24,936 bases of DNA from Chloroflexota bacterium (GCA_016199325.1 JACQGW010000169.1:1-24936); one strand, 5' to 3'; shown: positions 1 to 7,974, counted from the first letter of the stretch. Program-made: numbers and translations. Notes: generated by a model from the letters alone, not told the origin.

Positions 1-21
1 ACCCCCGACCCCCGACCCCCA
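1..21. repeat. Heptamer tandem repeat (acccccg)
   Basis: Three units of a 7-base repeat, acccccg acccccg accccca, run up to the stop codon of the tadE-like gene. The related unit gacccct recurs at 9283-9310. The tract is cut by the window edge, so its full length is unknown. Confidence 0.6.
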
Positions 22-438
22 TCACTGAATCACCATGGTCGCCGCCGCCTGCAAGGCGAACGGCCCCCCGCCCCACAACACCGAGATGATCGGCGTGACG
101 GCCTGGAAATTGTACGTCACGGATACCTGAATCGGGTTGCCGGGCGACGTGCCGTTGGGCGTCACGACGACGACGTCTCCGCCCGACAGGCTGAGGGTGC
201 TCGCCTCGGTCAGCACCCGGTACTGAATGCCGGTCAGGTCACTGGGCGAAAAGATGGCGTAGCCGGCGCCGACCCGTGCCGCGTTCGTGATGGCGATCTG
301 GTAATAGAAGATACGGCCGAGGTCGAGCGCCCCGGCCAGCATCAGCAAGAGCACAGGAGCCACCAGCGCGAGCTCGACCAGCGCCTGCCCACGTCCGCCT
401 GCGATTCGCATCAGTCGCCCCCGGCAATCGCTACGCAT
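22..438 (-). CDS. tadE: TadE-like pseudopilin / pilus assembly protein
   Basis: A TadE-family protein, expected to be a minor pseudopilin or assembly factor of a Flp/Tad-type pilus in the membrane. After a short basic head comes the hallmark segment GQALVELALVAPVLLLMLAG (about residues 18-37), which is the prepilin-like E position plus the single membrane helix. It is followed by DLGRIFYYQIAITNAARVGA, the conserved amphipathic stretch of the family. The remaining ~85 residues are a short beta-rich exterior domain. The 138-residue form starts at ATG 436-438; a second ATG nine codons later (MRIAGG) gives a more typical N-terminus and leaves room for a leader after the promoter at 454-482, so it may be the real start. 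A TadG-like gene lies upstream on the same strand. No TadA/B/C ATPase or platform genes are in the window. Confidence 0.85.
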   Translation of the reverse strand: MRSDCRGRLMRIAGGRGQALVELALVAPVLLLMLAGALDLGRIFYYQIAITNAARVGAGYAIFSPSDLTGIQYRVLTEASTLSLSGGDVVVVTPNGTSPGNPIQVSVTYNFQAVTPIISVLWGGGPFALQAAATMVIQ

Positions 439-453
439 CTCCGCTGCTACTCG

Positions 454-482
454 ATTATAGGTGCCCGTTCGGCTCCTGGCAA
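454..482 (-). promoter_or_regulatory. Sigma70-type promoter of tadE
   Basis: On the minus strand TTGCCA (477-482) and TATAAT (454-459) are separated by exactly 17 bases. The last spacer bases are CGGGCACC, nearly the same as in the tadG promoter at 2432-2460 (CGAGCACC). Transcription would start about 10 bases before the first ATG, which favours the downstream ATG as the tadE start. Confidence 0.65.
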
Positions 483-502
483 ACCTCCGGTCGCTTGAAG
501 TA

Positions 503-605
503 AGCGTTCAGCGGTCAGCCCCCAGCCGCGCCACGACTCGACAGGGACGCCACCAGCAACAGCGCCGAAAGCCAACCGCTGACGGCTGAAAGCTGACTGC
601 TGTCT
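503..605. repeat. Degenerate heptad repeat pair
   Basis: Left block 503-530 reads as 7-base units agcgttc, agcggtc, agccccc, agccgcg. Right block 578-605 reads gctgacg, gctgaaa, gctgact, gctgtct, close to the reverse complement of the left units. The same agcggtc/gctgacc theme occurs at 12464-12572. Together with the hairpins at 728-816 and 901-933 this accounts for most of the 500-base gap 439-939; I see no gene there. Confidence 0.6.
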
Positions 606-727
606 TGGCCCGGAACGCCCAGACAATCCGGCAGGAGTACTGCTGCCTGCCGCCGTGAACGGCGGGCCTCTGACCAGGAAACAAGGCATGCCGTCATGAA
701 AGTTCACAAATTGATCCGGTACAACCC

Positions 728-816
728 AGACCGAGGAGCCGGGCGCTCAAGCGCCAACTACGAGCCGGGAGAGCGCGCTGGTTCGTAGTTGGCGCTTGAG
801 CGCCCGGACCCCGGTC
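728..816. repeat. Large hairpin with 25-bp perfect arms
   Basis: Arms 739-763 and 783-807 are exact reverse complements over 25 bases (core gcgctcaagcgccaactacg) around a 19-base loop. Short outer complementarity (agaccg near 729, cggtct near 811) extends the stem. There is no U-run, so it is better read as a palindromic dispersed element than as a simple intrinsic terminator, although it lies between two minus-strand genes and could block readthrough. Confidence 0.75.
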
Positions 817-900
817 TACCAGAGTATCGCGACAAGCTTCACCATCACGCCCGCACGGTTGGTTAGGCCGTCTACCAGATCATTCTGGAAACCTTCATCA

Positions 901-933
901 CGGCGGTAGCACCGCACGGCGGTAGCACCGCCG
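901..933. repeat. 16-bp direct repeat with hairpin after tadG
   Basis: The unit cggcggtagcaccg occurs at 901-914 and 917-930. The second copy extends to accgccg, giving a 7-bp stem with a 3-base loop (917-933). It lies just beyond the tadG stop codon and could act in transcription termination. Confidence 0.5.
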
Positions 934-939
934 GTCCAT

Positions 940-2418
940 TTAGCGCGTCAGCTTGACGACCTTGGCGCCATAGCCTTCGATTCCGTAGCCCAGATAGCTC
1001 CCGCTCTTCACGGCGGTCACGAACTGCCCCGCCGCCGAATTGGCCGCGACGTCGTCCAGATAGATCTTGAACACGGCGAACCCCTTAACCACGACGCGCC
1101 CCGGGCTCCCGTCAACGTACTGCTGGAAGATCGGCGTGACGACCTGTGCGTACGTGCCATCCGCATCGGTCAGCGGATGGTTGGTGATGTACGTACGCAG
1201 GGCGTTGGCGGCGTTCTGGCCCATCGAGCCCTCGAGGATGGTGACCTTGTCGCCGACCCAGAGGGTGTTCGGATAGCCGTAGGCGATGTACCAGTCGTAC
1301 GTCTGATCGGGCGCGGTGGGGTAGGCGACGTTGCTGGAGTCGAGCCGGTCGTTGTAGTCGAGAACGCCCTTGAAGTTGGCCGGCATGCCGGCGCAGCCAT
1401 TCCGGTACTGCGGCCCCCACAGCTCGTAGCTCCCGCCCAACTGCCAGTCGGCTTCGCAGACGGCAAACGAGAGCGCGCCGTCCTGGCCCGACGGTATCCC
1501 GGCCTTGGCGATGGCCCGCGCGGTCAGGCCGATGGTGCTCGTGAAGCTGAGGCCGGCCAGGAGGCTGGGCACCGAGTGCCGCACTGTGATGCTGATCCCG
1601 ACGCTGGTGGTTGCCGTGACCACCTGGTCGGTGGCGTTGACGTACTGGACGGCAATGTTGTCGTTGACGCCGTTCCCCGGGTCGGCGTCGGTATCCGGCA
1701 GACCGTTGTACTGCGCGTAGATGACCGCCTGTGCGAGCGCGTTCGCGGGTTGGTTCAGACCAACCTCCCGGGCGGCGGCGATAGCCGCGGCGTCGGCGGC
1801 ATTCTGCAGGCGCCGCATCGCGACGTACGTGTAGCCGACGTCCAGCGCCATCGCCAGGACCCCCAGCAGCGCGGCCACCGCCAGGACGAAGAACACGAAG
1901 ATCTGGCCGGCCTGACCACCCGAGAAGACGAACCGCCAAGACGCCAAGGGATGCCAAGACGTTGGGATCCCTCGGGTCTTGATCGACCCTTGAGGCGGTG
2001 TATCGGACAGGTCCGCTGGAGATGGGCTGGCCTCCCGCCTGTCATGCTGAGCCGCAGCGAGGTCGATTGGCGAACGGCCGGCCCACCCATCGTCATGCTG
2101 AGCCGTAGCGAAGCATCTCCCTGACGCTGCCCATTCAAGCCGGGGAGATGCTTCGCTGCGGCTCAGCATGACGGGCGGGGAGTCGCCATCGTCGGCGCGC
2201 TGGCCGCGGCTCCACACGACCGAGGGGGAGTCGCCATCGTCGGCGCGCCTGCGGCGGCTCCGCATGGCCGATGGGGAGCCGTCGGGAGCGGCGTTGCCGC
2301 CTCCGCAGGCAGGACTCCCATTGTCTGGAGAGGTGTTCATGGATACCGCTCTGGCCCCCGGCGCCGGGATGCGGCTCCAACGCCGGGCGTTTTCCAGGCT
2401 CCGCGTCTTCTCGATCAT
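940..2418 (-). CDS. tadG: TadG-like pilus/Flp protein with repeat-derived N-terminal region
   Basis: The recognisable protein begins about 1920 with GGQAGQIFVFFVLAVAALLG, then MALDVGYTYVAMRRLQNAAD and AAAIAAAREVG: the membrane helix and the Asn-Ala-Ala-Asp-Ala-Ala-rich segment of TadG/TadE-like (putative Flp pilus assembly) proteins. The C-terminal ~300 residues form an extracytoplasmic domain that I do not recognise. Upstream of ~1965 the frame stays open for about 150 more codons but is mostly translated dispersed repeat (PVMLSRSEASP, RCFATAQHDDG, and a 16-residue duplication RADDGDSP). The longest frame opens at TTG 2460, but this lies in the predicted -35 box, so the ATG at 2418 or the one at 2340 is more likely. 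The true N-terminus is unresolved; the C-terminal two thirds are secure. Confidence 0.75.
   Translation of the reverse strand: MIEKTRSLENARRWSRIPAPGARAVSMNTSPDNGSPACGGGNAAPDGSPSAMRSRRRRADDGDSPSVVWSRGQRADDGDSPPVMLSRSEASPRLEWAASGRCFATAQHDDGWAGRSPIDLAAAQHDRREASPSPADLSDTPPQGSIKTRGIPTSWHPLASWRFVFSGGQAGQIFVFFVLAVAALLGVLAMALDVGYTYVAMRRLQNAADAAAIAAAREVGLNQPANALAQAVIYAQYNGLPDTDADPGNGVNDNIAVQYVNATDQVVTATTSVGISITVRHSVPSLLAGLSFTSTIGLTARAIAKAGIPSGQDGALSFAVCEADWQLGGSYELWGPQYRNGCAGMPANFKGVLDYNDRLDSSNVAYPTAPDQTYDWYIAYGYPNTLWVGDKVTILEGSMGQNAANALRTYITNHPLTDADGTYAQVVTPIFQQYVDGSPGRVVVKGFAVFKIYLDDVAANSAAGQFVTAVKSGSYLGYGIEGYGAKVVKLTR
1929..1948. repeat. Dispersed 20-mer cgaaccgccaagacgccaag
   Basis: The same 20 bases occur exactly at 8104-8123 and 16697-16716, and inverted with one change at 8246-8265. 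Here the copy lies inside the tadG reading frame just before the membrane helix, and the following bases repeat its tail (gatgccaagacg). Confidence 0.8.
2092..2172. repeat. Dispersed inverted repeat (gtcatgctgagccgcagcg family)
   Basis: Arms 2092-2120 and 2144-2172 are reverse complements over 29 bases with one mismatch. A half-copy precedes it at 2041-2060. The same arms, perfect over 33 bases, occur at 13942-14023, and a half-copy is at 24139-24157. The element lies in the extended tadG reading frame. Confidence 0.85.
2177..2248. repeat. 48-bp-spaced direct repeat
   Basis: A 24-base segment (core gagtcgccatcgtcggcgcg) is repeated exactly at 2177-2200 and 2225-2248. The 48-base period keeps the tadG frame and encodes a 16-residue duplication ending in RADDGDSP. 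Confidence 0.75.
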
Positions 2419-2431
2419 GCCGATCACATCG

Positions 2432-2460
2432 ATCATAGGTGCTCGGTCGGTGGCGCGCAA
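2432..2460 (-). promoter_or_regulatory. Sigma70-type promoter of tadG
   Basis: On the minus strand TTGCGC (2455-2460) and TATGAT (2432-2437) are 17 bases apart. The spacer ends CGAGCACC and the bases after the -10 are cga, as in the tadE promoter (CGGGCACC, then cga). The expected start is near 2425, only about 7 bases before ATG 2418. Confidence 0.55.
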
Positions 2461-2511
2461 TCCCCCGGTTGGACGACCGGACAGTCATTTTGGGCTAGCC
2501 TGTCCAGTCCC

Positions 2512-2540
2512 TTGACAGGATGGCCGACCGGGACTACCGT
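2512..2540 (+). promoter_or_regulatory. Possible promoter of the subtilase gene
   Basis: TTGACA (2512-2517), a 17-base spacer, then TACCGT (2535-2540). The -35 is consensus and the -10 is weak (3 of 6). It would give a leader of roughly 35-40 bases before GTG 2585. Confidence 0.35.
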
Positions 2541-2584
2541 TGTGACAGGGGGACCGGCGAACGGTCAGCACGGCGGAGGACGAC

Positions 2585-5500
2585 GTGGCCCGAATAGTAG
2601 CAGTGCTCGCCGCGATCGTGGCCGCGTCGATCTGGCTCGCGCCCTTAGCCACCGCAGCCGACCCTGAGGGCACTCCGCGGACAATCCACGCAGGGGCGCT
2701 CGACGAGGTCGTCCTTGCCAGGCTCGACCCGCTGGCGCTGAAGACGGCGAACGAACAGGGCTGGGTCGACGTGATCGTCCGAAGCCAGGGCGAGGGCTTG
2801 CTGGACAGGCTCGGGCAGATCGAGGGCGTCCAGGAAAGACGCCGAGCCGTCGTCGTCGCCCTCCAGGCGAATGCTGCTGTCCGCCAGCGCAGCCTCCTCC
2901 AGGCACTGGCCGCCGGGCAGACCGCCGGCCGGGTGCGGGCGCTTCGGCCGTTCTGGATCTTCAACGGCGTCGCCGCGACGGTCGACCGCCAGACCTTGCT
3001 GGCGATCGCCGCCCGCCCCGACGTTGCCGCCGTTCGGTTCGACCGCGTCCATCAGCTCCGCCGACCCGTCACAGCCGAGGCGCCGGCCGTCCAGATCGAA
3101 TGGCAGGTCGAGCGCGTGCGGGCGGACCAGGTCTGGTCCGGCCTGGCCATCGACGGCCGGGGCGTCGTCGTCGGGATCGTCGACACCGGCGTCGACTGGC
3201 AGCATCCGGCGCTCCGGCTCCAGTATCGCGGCTACCGCGGCAGAGAGCCCGCGCAGCACCTCGGCAACTGGACGTCGACGACCGGTGAGCCGATCGTCTA
3301 TCCGTACGACGGCTTCGGCCACGGCACCGCCGTGGCCGGGCTGATCCTCGGCTTCGACGGCACCCGGCATACGGGCGTGGCGCCGGGCAGCCAGTGGATC
3401 GCGGCCAAGGCGTTCAACAGCGTGGGAACGGCCAGGGATAGCTGGATCCACGCCGCCCTGGAGTGGATGCTGGCGCCAAGCGGCGACCCATCGCTGGCGC
3501 CGGACGTCGTCAACAACTCCTGGAGCGCCGACACCGGGTTGACCCCCGAATTCCGAGAGGACGTGCGGTCGCTCCTGGCAGCGGGCATCCTCCCGATCTT
3601 CGCGGCCGGCAACAACGGCCCGGAAGCCGGCAGCGTCGCCGCGCCGGCCAGCTATCCAGAATCGTTCGGCGTTGGCGCCGTCGACCGTGCCGACCGCATC
3701 GCCAACTTCAGCGCGCGCGGCCCGTCCCCGTTCGGGGTCACCAAGCCGGACGCCGTCGCGCCGGGGGTCGACGTCGGCACGACGGCCGCCGGCGGGAGCT
3801 TCCAATTGACCAGGGGAACGTCGGCGGCAGCGCCCATCGCCGCCGGCATCGCCGCTCTGGTCATGCAGGCGCGGCCGTCGATCACCCCGACCGAGATGGC
3901 GCGCGTCCTGACCTCGACCGCGATCGTGCTCGGCTCAGCACCGCCGGACAACACCGCTGGCTGGGGCCGGCTCGACGCCTTCGCCGCCGTCGCTGCCGTC
4001 TCCAATGCCGGGCGTGTTGTCGGGTCCGTCGCCGACAGTACGGGTGCGCCGATCCCCGGGGCGGTCGTCGAGGCCTCCGGCGAAAGCAGCGGGGCTCGCC
4101 TGGCAAGCAGAACCGACGCCAACGGCCGGTATGGCCTGGCCCTGGCGCCGGACATCTGGCAGATCAGCGCCGGCGCCTTCGGCTATTTCGATTCGCCCCT
4201 GGCGCGGGCGGCGATTCGCGCCGGCGAGACCGTGAGCCAGACGTTCCAGCTCGTCGCCAGGCCCACCGGCGCCGTCGTCGGGCGCGTCGTCGACCGGTGG
4301 ACCGGCGTGCCGGTGACCGCGACCATCGCCATCTCCGGACAGGCCGTCGAGACGAGGGCGGACGCCACCGGCCGTTACCGCCTGACGGTGCCCACCGGCA
4401 GCCATACCCTGGTCGTCGCGGCATCCGGCTACCGGCGGGCGCGCCAGACCGTCGCCGCCGTCGCCGGGGGATCGACCTTCGCCGACTTCGACCTGACGCC
4501 AGCGCCGAGGATCTTGCTGGTCGACGGCGGTGTCTGGTACGACGACTCCAGCGCCGGCAGATTCGGCGCCGCGCTGGATGCGCTGGACTATCTCTTCGTC
4601 ACCCACCCCATCACGTCGCTCGCGAGACCGCTGGCCGCGGCGGATCTGGCCGGTTTCGACCTGGTGATCTGGTCGTCGCCGCTCGACTCGCCGGGACTCA
4701 GCAAGAGCCACCGGGCGCTCATCGAGTACCTGGAGGCCGGCGGCAAAGTGCTGCTCTCGGGGCAGAACGTCGCCTACTGGGATGACGGGCCGGGCCTGGC
4801 GACGCTGAGCGGGTATCTCCGCCGCTTTGCCCACACCAGGTTCGCCGACGAGCTGAACGACGCGGTCGCCGTCCAGGGGCAGCCCATCGAGATATTTCAG
4901 GGGGTGACGCTCACGCTGAACACCGCCGATTCGGCGACAAATCAGAACATGCCGGACGTCCTGGCGCCGCTCGACGATCTCGGCCTGAGCGTCTTCAGCT
5001 ACGATCGGGGGGCCATCGCGGCGACGCGGTCGGCCTCGTGTCTGCCTTCCAGTGTGATCCTGCTCGGGTTCGGACTGGAAGGCAGCGGCCCGACGGCGAG
5101 CCGCCAGACGGTCCTGGCGCGCGCCGTCGAATGGCTGAGCGGCCCGGCGACCGCCGAGTTCCAGGCCGCGCTGCTGCCCCGGTTCCAGGTGGCGGCGCCG
5201 GGGAGCAGCCTCGACCATCCGTTCACCGTGCGCAATACCGGCCGCCTGCCCCAGGTTTTCGAGATCGGCCTGACCGGCGGCGCGTGGCCAAAGACGCTGC
5301 TGGACGCGGCGCGCCGCCCCCTGCCGGCCACCGTCACGCTCGCCCCGTGTGAGCTGTTGAATGCAAGCGTCGTCGTCACGGCGCCCCTCGAGGCGCAGCG
5401 CGCCACCGTGGACACCAGCCTGATCACCGTCACCGCCCTCGGCGCCGCCCCCGTGCAACGGACGTTGCCGTTGACGGTCGTCACCCCGGCGCCCGTCCTG

Positions 5501-6505
5501 CTGGTCGACCACGACTTCGCTTTTCCCACCGAGTCGGCCTACACGACGACGCTGTCCCGGTTGAACGTCCCGTTCGACCGGTGGGATACGACCACACTGG
5601 GCAGTCCGCCGGTCCAGACGCTCCGGCAGTACCGGGACGTCATCTGGTTCTCCGGGTACGATTGGCACGAACCGGTGAGCCCGGCCGACGAGCGGGCGCT
5701 GGCCGCCTACCTGGACGGCGGCGGGCGACTGCTGCTCTCGTCCCAGGACTACCTTGCGCCGCGCGGGCCGAGCCCGTTCGCCACAGGGTATCTGGGCGTC
5801 CTCACCTACACCATCGACGTGACCGCCGGCGTGGTCGCCGGTGTGGCCGGCAACCCGGTCGGGGACGGCGTGGACCGCTCGCGCCTGACGCTGCCGTTCT
5901 CTGATTGGAGCGACGCCGTCACGCCGACCGTCGGGGCGCAGGTTGCGTTCCGGGACCGCCTGGACCGGCCGGCGGGCATCGTCCGCGCCGACGCCGCCCG
6001 ACAAGCGAAAACCGCTTTCCTGGCGTTTGCCCTGGAGGGCCTGCCGGACGCCGCCCGGGACCGGACGGTCCTGAACGCACTGCGCTGGTTCGACCCGCTG
6101 GCGGCCTCCAGCCTGGCCGTCCGTCCGGCCCGGGCCGAGCCCGGGGACGAGCTGGAGTACCACCTGACGCTGGCGGATCTGACCGGCGCCGAGCGGCAGC
6201 TCGACGTGGGCATCACGACGACCGGGGGCGCGACATTCCGGACCGAGGGGCTCGGCGACGGGCCGGCGCCGGACGGCAGAGGCGGACTGGCCTGGTCCGG
6301 CAGCCTGCCGGCAGGGGCGAAGCAGGTGCTGCGCTTTCGGGCACGGGTGAATCCGGCGGTTCGCGGCGCCGTGGTCGTCGAGGCGCAGCTCCGGACGAGC
6401 GGGCAGGATGAGCTCCGGCTCCAGGCGAGCGCGCTGGTCCCCTTCCGGGCGCACTTCCCGGCCGTCGCCCGCAACGGGCTACAGGGGGGAGCCCAGGGCT
6501 GGTAG
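2585..6505 (+). CDS. Secreted subtilisin-like (S8) serine protease, multidomain
   Basis: A 1306-residue extracellular protease. GTG 2585 follows GGAGGA four bases upstream. Residues 1-24 form a signal peptide ending LATA-AD. Residues ~55-160 look like a propeptide. The S8 catalytic domain (~175-470) shows Asp200 in GIVDTGVDWQHP, His246 in GFGHGTAVAG, oxyanion Asn343 in AAGNNGPE and Ser413 in RGTSAAAP, so it should be active. Two carboxypeptidase-regulatory-like beta domains follow (~475-557 and ~562-640). Next come two GATase/ThuA-like segments, from RILLVDGGVWYDD (~642) and from PVLLVDHDFAFP about 340 residues later, each with a Leu-Leu-Ser-(Gly/Ser)-Gln motif. A beta-rich C-terminal region ends in HFPAVARNG, a tail resembling the FPxVxR ends of Chloroflexota secreted proteins. 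Substrate unknown; likely peptide scavenging or surface processing. Confidence 0.93.
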   Translation: MARIVAVLAAIVAASIWLAPLATAADPEGTPRTIHAGALDEVVLARLDPLALKTANEQGWVDVIVRSQGEGLLDRLGQIEGVQERRRAVVVALQANAAVRQRSLLQALAAGQTAGRVRALRPFWIFNGVAATVDRQTLLAIAARPDVAAVRFDRVHQLRRPVTAEAPAVQIEWQVERVRADQVWSGLAIDGRGVVVGIVDTGVDWQHPALRLQYRGYRGREPAQHLGNWTSTTGEPIVYPYDGFGHGTAVAGLILGFDGTRHTGVAPGSQWIAAKAFNSVGTARDSWIHAALEWMLAPSGDPSLAPDVVNNSWSADTGLTPEFREDVRSLLAAGILPIFAAGNNGPEAGSVAAPASYPESFGVGAVDRADRIANFSARGPSPFGVTKPDAVAPGVDVGTTAAGGSFQLTRGTSAAAPIAAGIAALVMQARPSITPTEMARVLTSTAIVLGSAPPDNTAGWGRLDAFAAVAAVSNAGRVVGSVADSTGAPIPGAVVEASGESSGARLASRTDANGRYGLALAPDIWQISAGAFGYFDSPLARAAIRAGETVSQTFQLVARPTGAVVGRVVDRWTGVPVTATIAISGQAVETRADATGRYRLTVPTGSHTLVVAASGYRRARQTVAAVAGGSTFADFDLTPAPRILLVDGGVWYDDSSAGRFGAALDALDYLFVTHPITSLARPLAAADLAGFDLVIWSSPLDSPGLSKSHRALIEYLEAGGKVLLSGQNVAYWDDGPGLATLSGYLRRFAHTRFADELNDAVAVQGQPIEIFQGVTLTLNTADSATNQNMPDVLAPLDDLGLSVFSYDRGAIAATRSASCLPSSVILLGFGLEGSGPTASRQTVLARAVEWLSGPATAEFQAALLPRFQVAAPGSSLDHPFTVRNTGRLPQVFEIGLTGGAWPKTLLDAARRPLPATVTLAPCELLNASVVVTAPLEAQRATVDTSLITVTALGAAPVQRTLPLTVVTPAPVLLVDHDFAFPTESAYTTTLSRLNVPFDRWDTTTLGSPPVQTLRQYRDVIWFSGYDWHEPVSPADERALAAYLDGGGRLLLSSQDYLAPRGPSPFATGYLGVLTYTIDVTAGVVAGVAGNPVGDGVDRSRLTLPFSDWSDAVTPTVGAQVAFRDRLDRPAGIVRADAARQAKTAFLAFALEGLPDAARDRTVLNALRWFDPLAASSLAVRPARAEPGDELEYHLTLADLTGAERQLDVGITTTGGATFRTEGLGDGPAPDGRGGLAWSGSLPAGAKQVLRFRARVNPAVRGAVVVEAQLRTSGQDELRLQASALVPFRAHFPAVARNGLQGGAQGW

Positions 6506-6574
6506 TTGGTACAGATCGTGCTGGGCGGGGGACGAACGGTGGCGGGAGGCCGCGCCGCCCTGCGGCTCGACCGC

Positions 6575-6647
6575 ATGCGTTACCCGTCATGCGTCATTAC
6601 GTCACCGGCCATGACGAGTAACGCATGACGGGTGACGGGTAACGCAT
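6575..6647. repeat. Heptad-phased hairpin in gap 6506-6826
   Basis: Arms 6575-6588 (atgcgttacccgtc) and 6634-6647 are exact reverse complements. Read in 7s from 6618 the right side is gtaacgc, atgacgg, gtgacgg, gtaacgc. The unit is related to the CGTCATG tandem array at 17776-17817. The rest of the 320-base gap shows no gene or convincing promoter. Confidence 0.6.
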
Positions 6648-6826
6648 GAAACTTGCAGGCCCATGCACCAAGATTCGTGTGCCATGCCACTGGAGCGGGC
6701 TGCAGCAGGATTGAGCCAGCGACACAGCGCAGTTCTTCCTATCGGTTGGAAGCAAGAATGTGGTACACGGCTGGCTTGATGCCACTGAGGATTGAAAGAA
6801 ACAGGACGTACGAAGGAGAGAGCACG

Positions 6827-7216
6827 ATGGAAGAGCGCACCGGAGAGCAGCGAGTCCGAGCCGAGTCGGAGGCGATGGGCCAGGCCGCATCGCCGTCGGT
6901 CTGGATCAGCCACACCGTCGAGCAGGGCGCGGAGACCTTTCGGCGCACGATCGACCAGCAGCGGCAGGCCGCCGCGCGGGACCTCGAGCTGGCGGCCCGC
7001 CGGATCCGGGAGACCGCGGCGCGGCCGGGTGGGCTGTCTGAGCAGTACGGCGAGCAGGTCGCCCGGCGGCTGGAGGCCGGCGCCGAGTACCTGCGCGAAA
7101 CCGAGCTGCCGGAGATGGCGGAGGGCATGCGCCAGACCGTTCGGCGCTACCCGTGGCAAAGCCTCGGCGCCGCCGCCCTGGTGGGATTCTTGCTCGCTCG
7201 GATGTTCCGGCGCTAG
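6827..7216 (+). CDS. DUF883/YqjD-ElaB-like membrane-anchored protein
   Basis: A 129-residue protein with a long charged, heptad-rich helical body (about residues 25-100, rich in Glu, Arg, Gln and Ala) and a C-terminal membrane anchor. The tail RRYPWQSLGAAALVGFLLAR (about residues 105-124) matches the Pro-Trp + glycine-rich helix + Arg ending of the DUF883 (YqjD/ElaB) family, whose Escherichia coli members are inner-membrane, stress-induced and ribosome-associated. ATG 6827 follows AAGGAGAG by six bases; an upstream ATG in frame at 6653 lies in repeat DNA and is not credible. Its stop codon shares the palindrome CTAG (7213-7216) with the stop of the opposing pseudouridine synthase gene. The DUF883 assignment rests on the C-terminal pattern; YtxH-like is the alternative. 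Confidence 0.72.
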   Translation: MEERTGEQRVRAESEAMGQAASPSVWISHTVEQGAETFRRTIDQQRQAAARDLELAARRIRETAARPGGLSEQYGEQVARRLEAGAEYLRETELPEMAEGMRQTVRRYPWQSLGAAALVGFLLARMFRR

Positions 7217-7974
7217 TCCGGCAGACCGGCTGCTTTCCGGAGCTCAGCCAATTCTAGTTCGGTCAGCGGGCGGAGACGACCGGGCGGCAGCCGGCCAAGC
7301 CGAATCGGGCCGATCCGTAGTCGGATCAGGCGAGCCACCGGATGGCCGATTGCCTCCAGCATGCGGCGGATCTGGCGCTTGCGCCCTTCGTGAATGACGA
7401 TGCGGAGCCAGGTCGTGCCCGGCTCGGGCAGGCCGAGGTGGGCGGGCGGCGCCGCGACGCCGACCCGGGCTGGAGCCGTCGGCCGGCCGTCGATGGCGAC
7501 GCCCTGCCGGAGGCGTTGCAGATCGGCCGGGGCCGGCACATCGGCGACCTGGACGGCGTACTCCTTGTCGAGCGCGTAGCGGGGATGGGTCAGGTGGAGC
7601 GCCAGGTCGCCGTCATTCGTGAGGAGCAGCAAGCCTTCCGTGTCGCGGTCCAGCCGGCCAACCGGGTAGAACCGCTCGCCGCCAAGGTCCGGCCGCTCGC
7701 GCCGGAAGACGTCGAGCACCGTTGGCCGGCCCTGCGGATCGGACACGGTCGTGACGACGCCCGGCGGCTTGTGGAGCGCAAAGGTCGGCAGCCGGCTAGT
7801 TGCGGCGACCAGCCGGCCGTCGACGGCAATGGCATCTACCGCAGGGTCGACCATCGTTCCCATCTCGCGGACGACGCGGCCGTTGACTGTGACTCGTCCC
7901 TGGCGGATCAGCTCCTCGCTCGCCCGGCGTGAGGCGACGCCGGCACGGGCGAGCACTTTCTGGAGACGTTCCAT
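7213..7974 (-). CDS. rluB: RsuA/RluB-family pseudouridine synthase
   Basis: Isomerises a specific uridine to pseudouridine, most likely in 23S rRNA. The 253-residue protein starts with an S4 RNA-binding domain (residues 1-45, MERLQKVLARAGVASRRASE, then GRVTVNGRVV). The synthase core follows, with the catalytic-Asp motif GRLDRDTEGLLLLTNDG (Asp109) and the C-terminal motif GRKRQIRRMLEAIGHPVARL. Length and order fit RluB; RsuA (16S) or RluE cannot be excluded without a tree. ATG 7974 has AGGTAG eight bases upstream. The gene converges on the DUF883 gene with stops that share CTAG, leaving no room for a terminator between them. Confidence 0.92.
   Translation of the reverse strand: MERLQKVLARAGVASRRASEELIRQGRVTVNGRVVREMGTMVDPAVDAIAVDGRLVAATSRLPTFALHKPPGVVTTVSDPQGRPTVLDVFRRERPDLGGERFYPVGRLDRDTEGLLLLTNDGDLALHLTHPRYALDKEYAVQVADVPAPADLQRLRQGVAIDGRPTAPARVGVAAPPAHLGLPEPGTTWLRIVIHEGRKRQIRRMLEAIGHPVARLIRLRIGPIRLGRLPPGRLRPLTELELAELRKAAGLPD

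Noticed and set aside
447..707. 86-residue minus-strand frame in the tad gap
   Set aside because: It consists of the heptad repeat blocks and GC-rich spacer, shows no family resemblance and overlaps the tadE promoter.
3935..6454. 839-residue minus-strand frame opposite the subtilase gene
   Set aside because: It is the shadow of a GC-rich gene. It is Arg/Gly/Asp-rich, without domains, while the plus strand encodes an intact signal peptide, catalytic triad and domain series.
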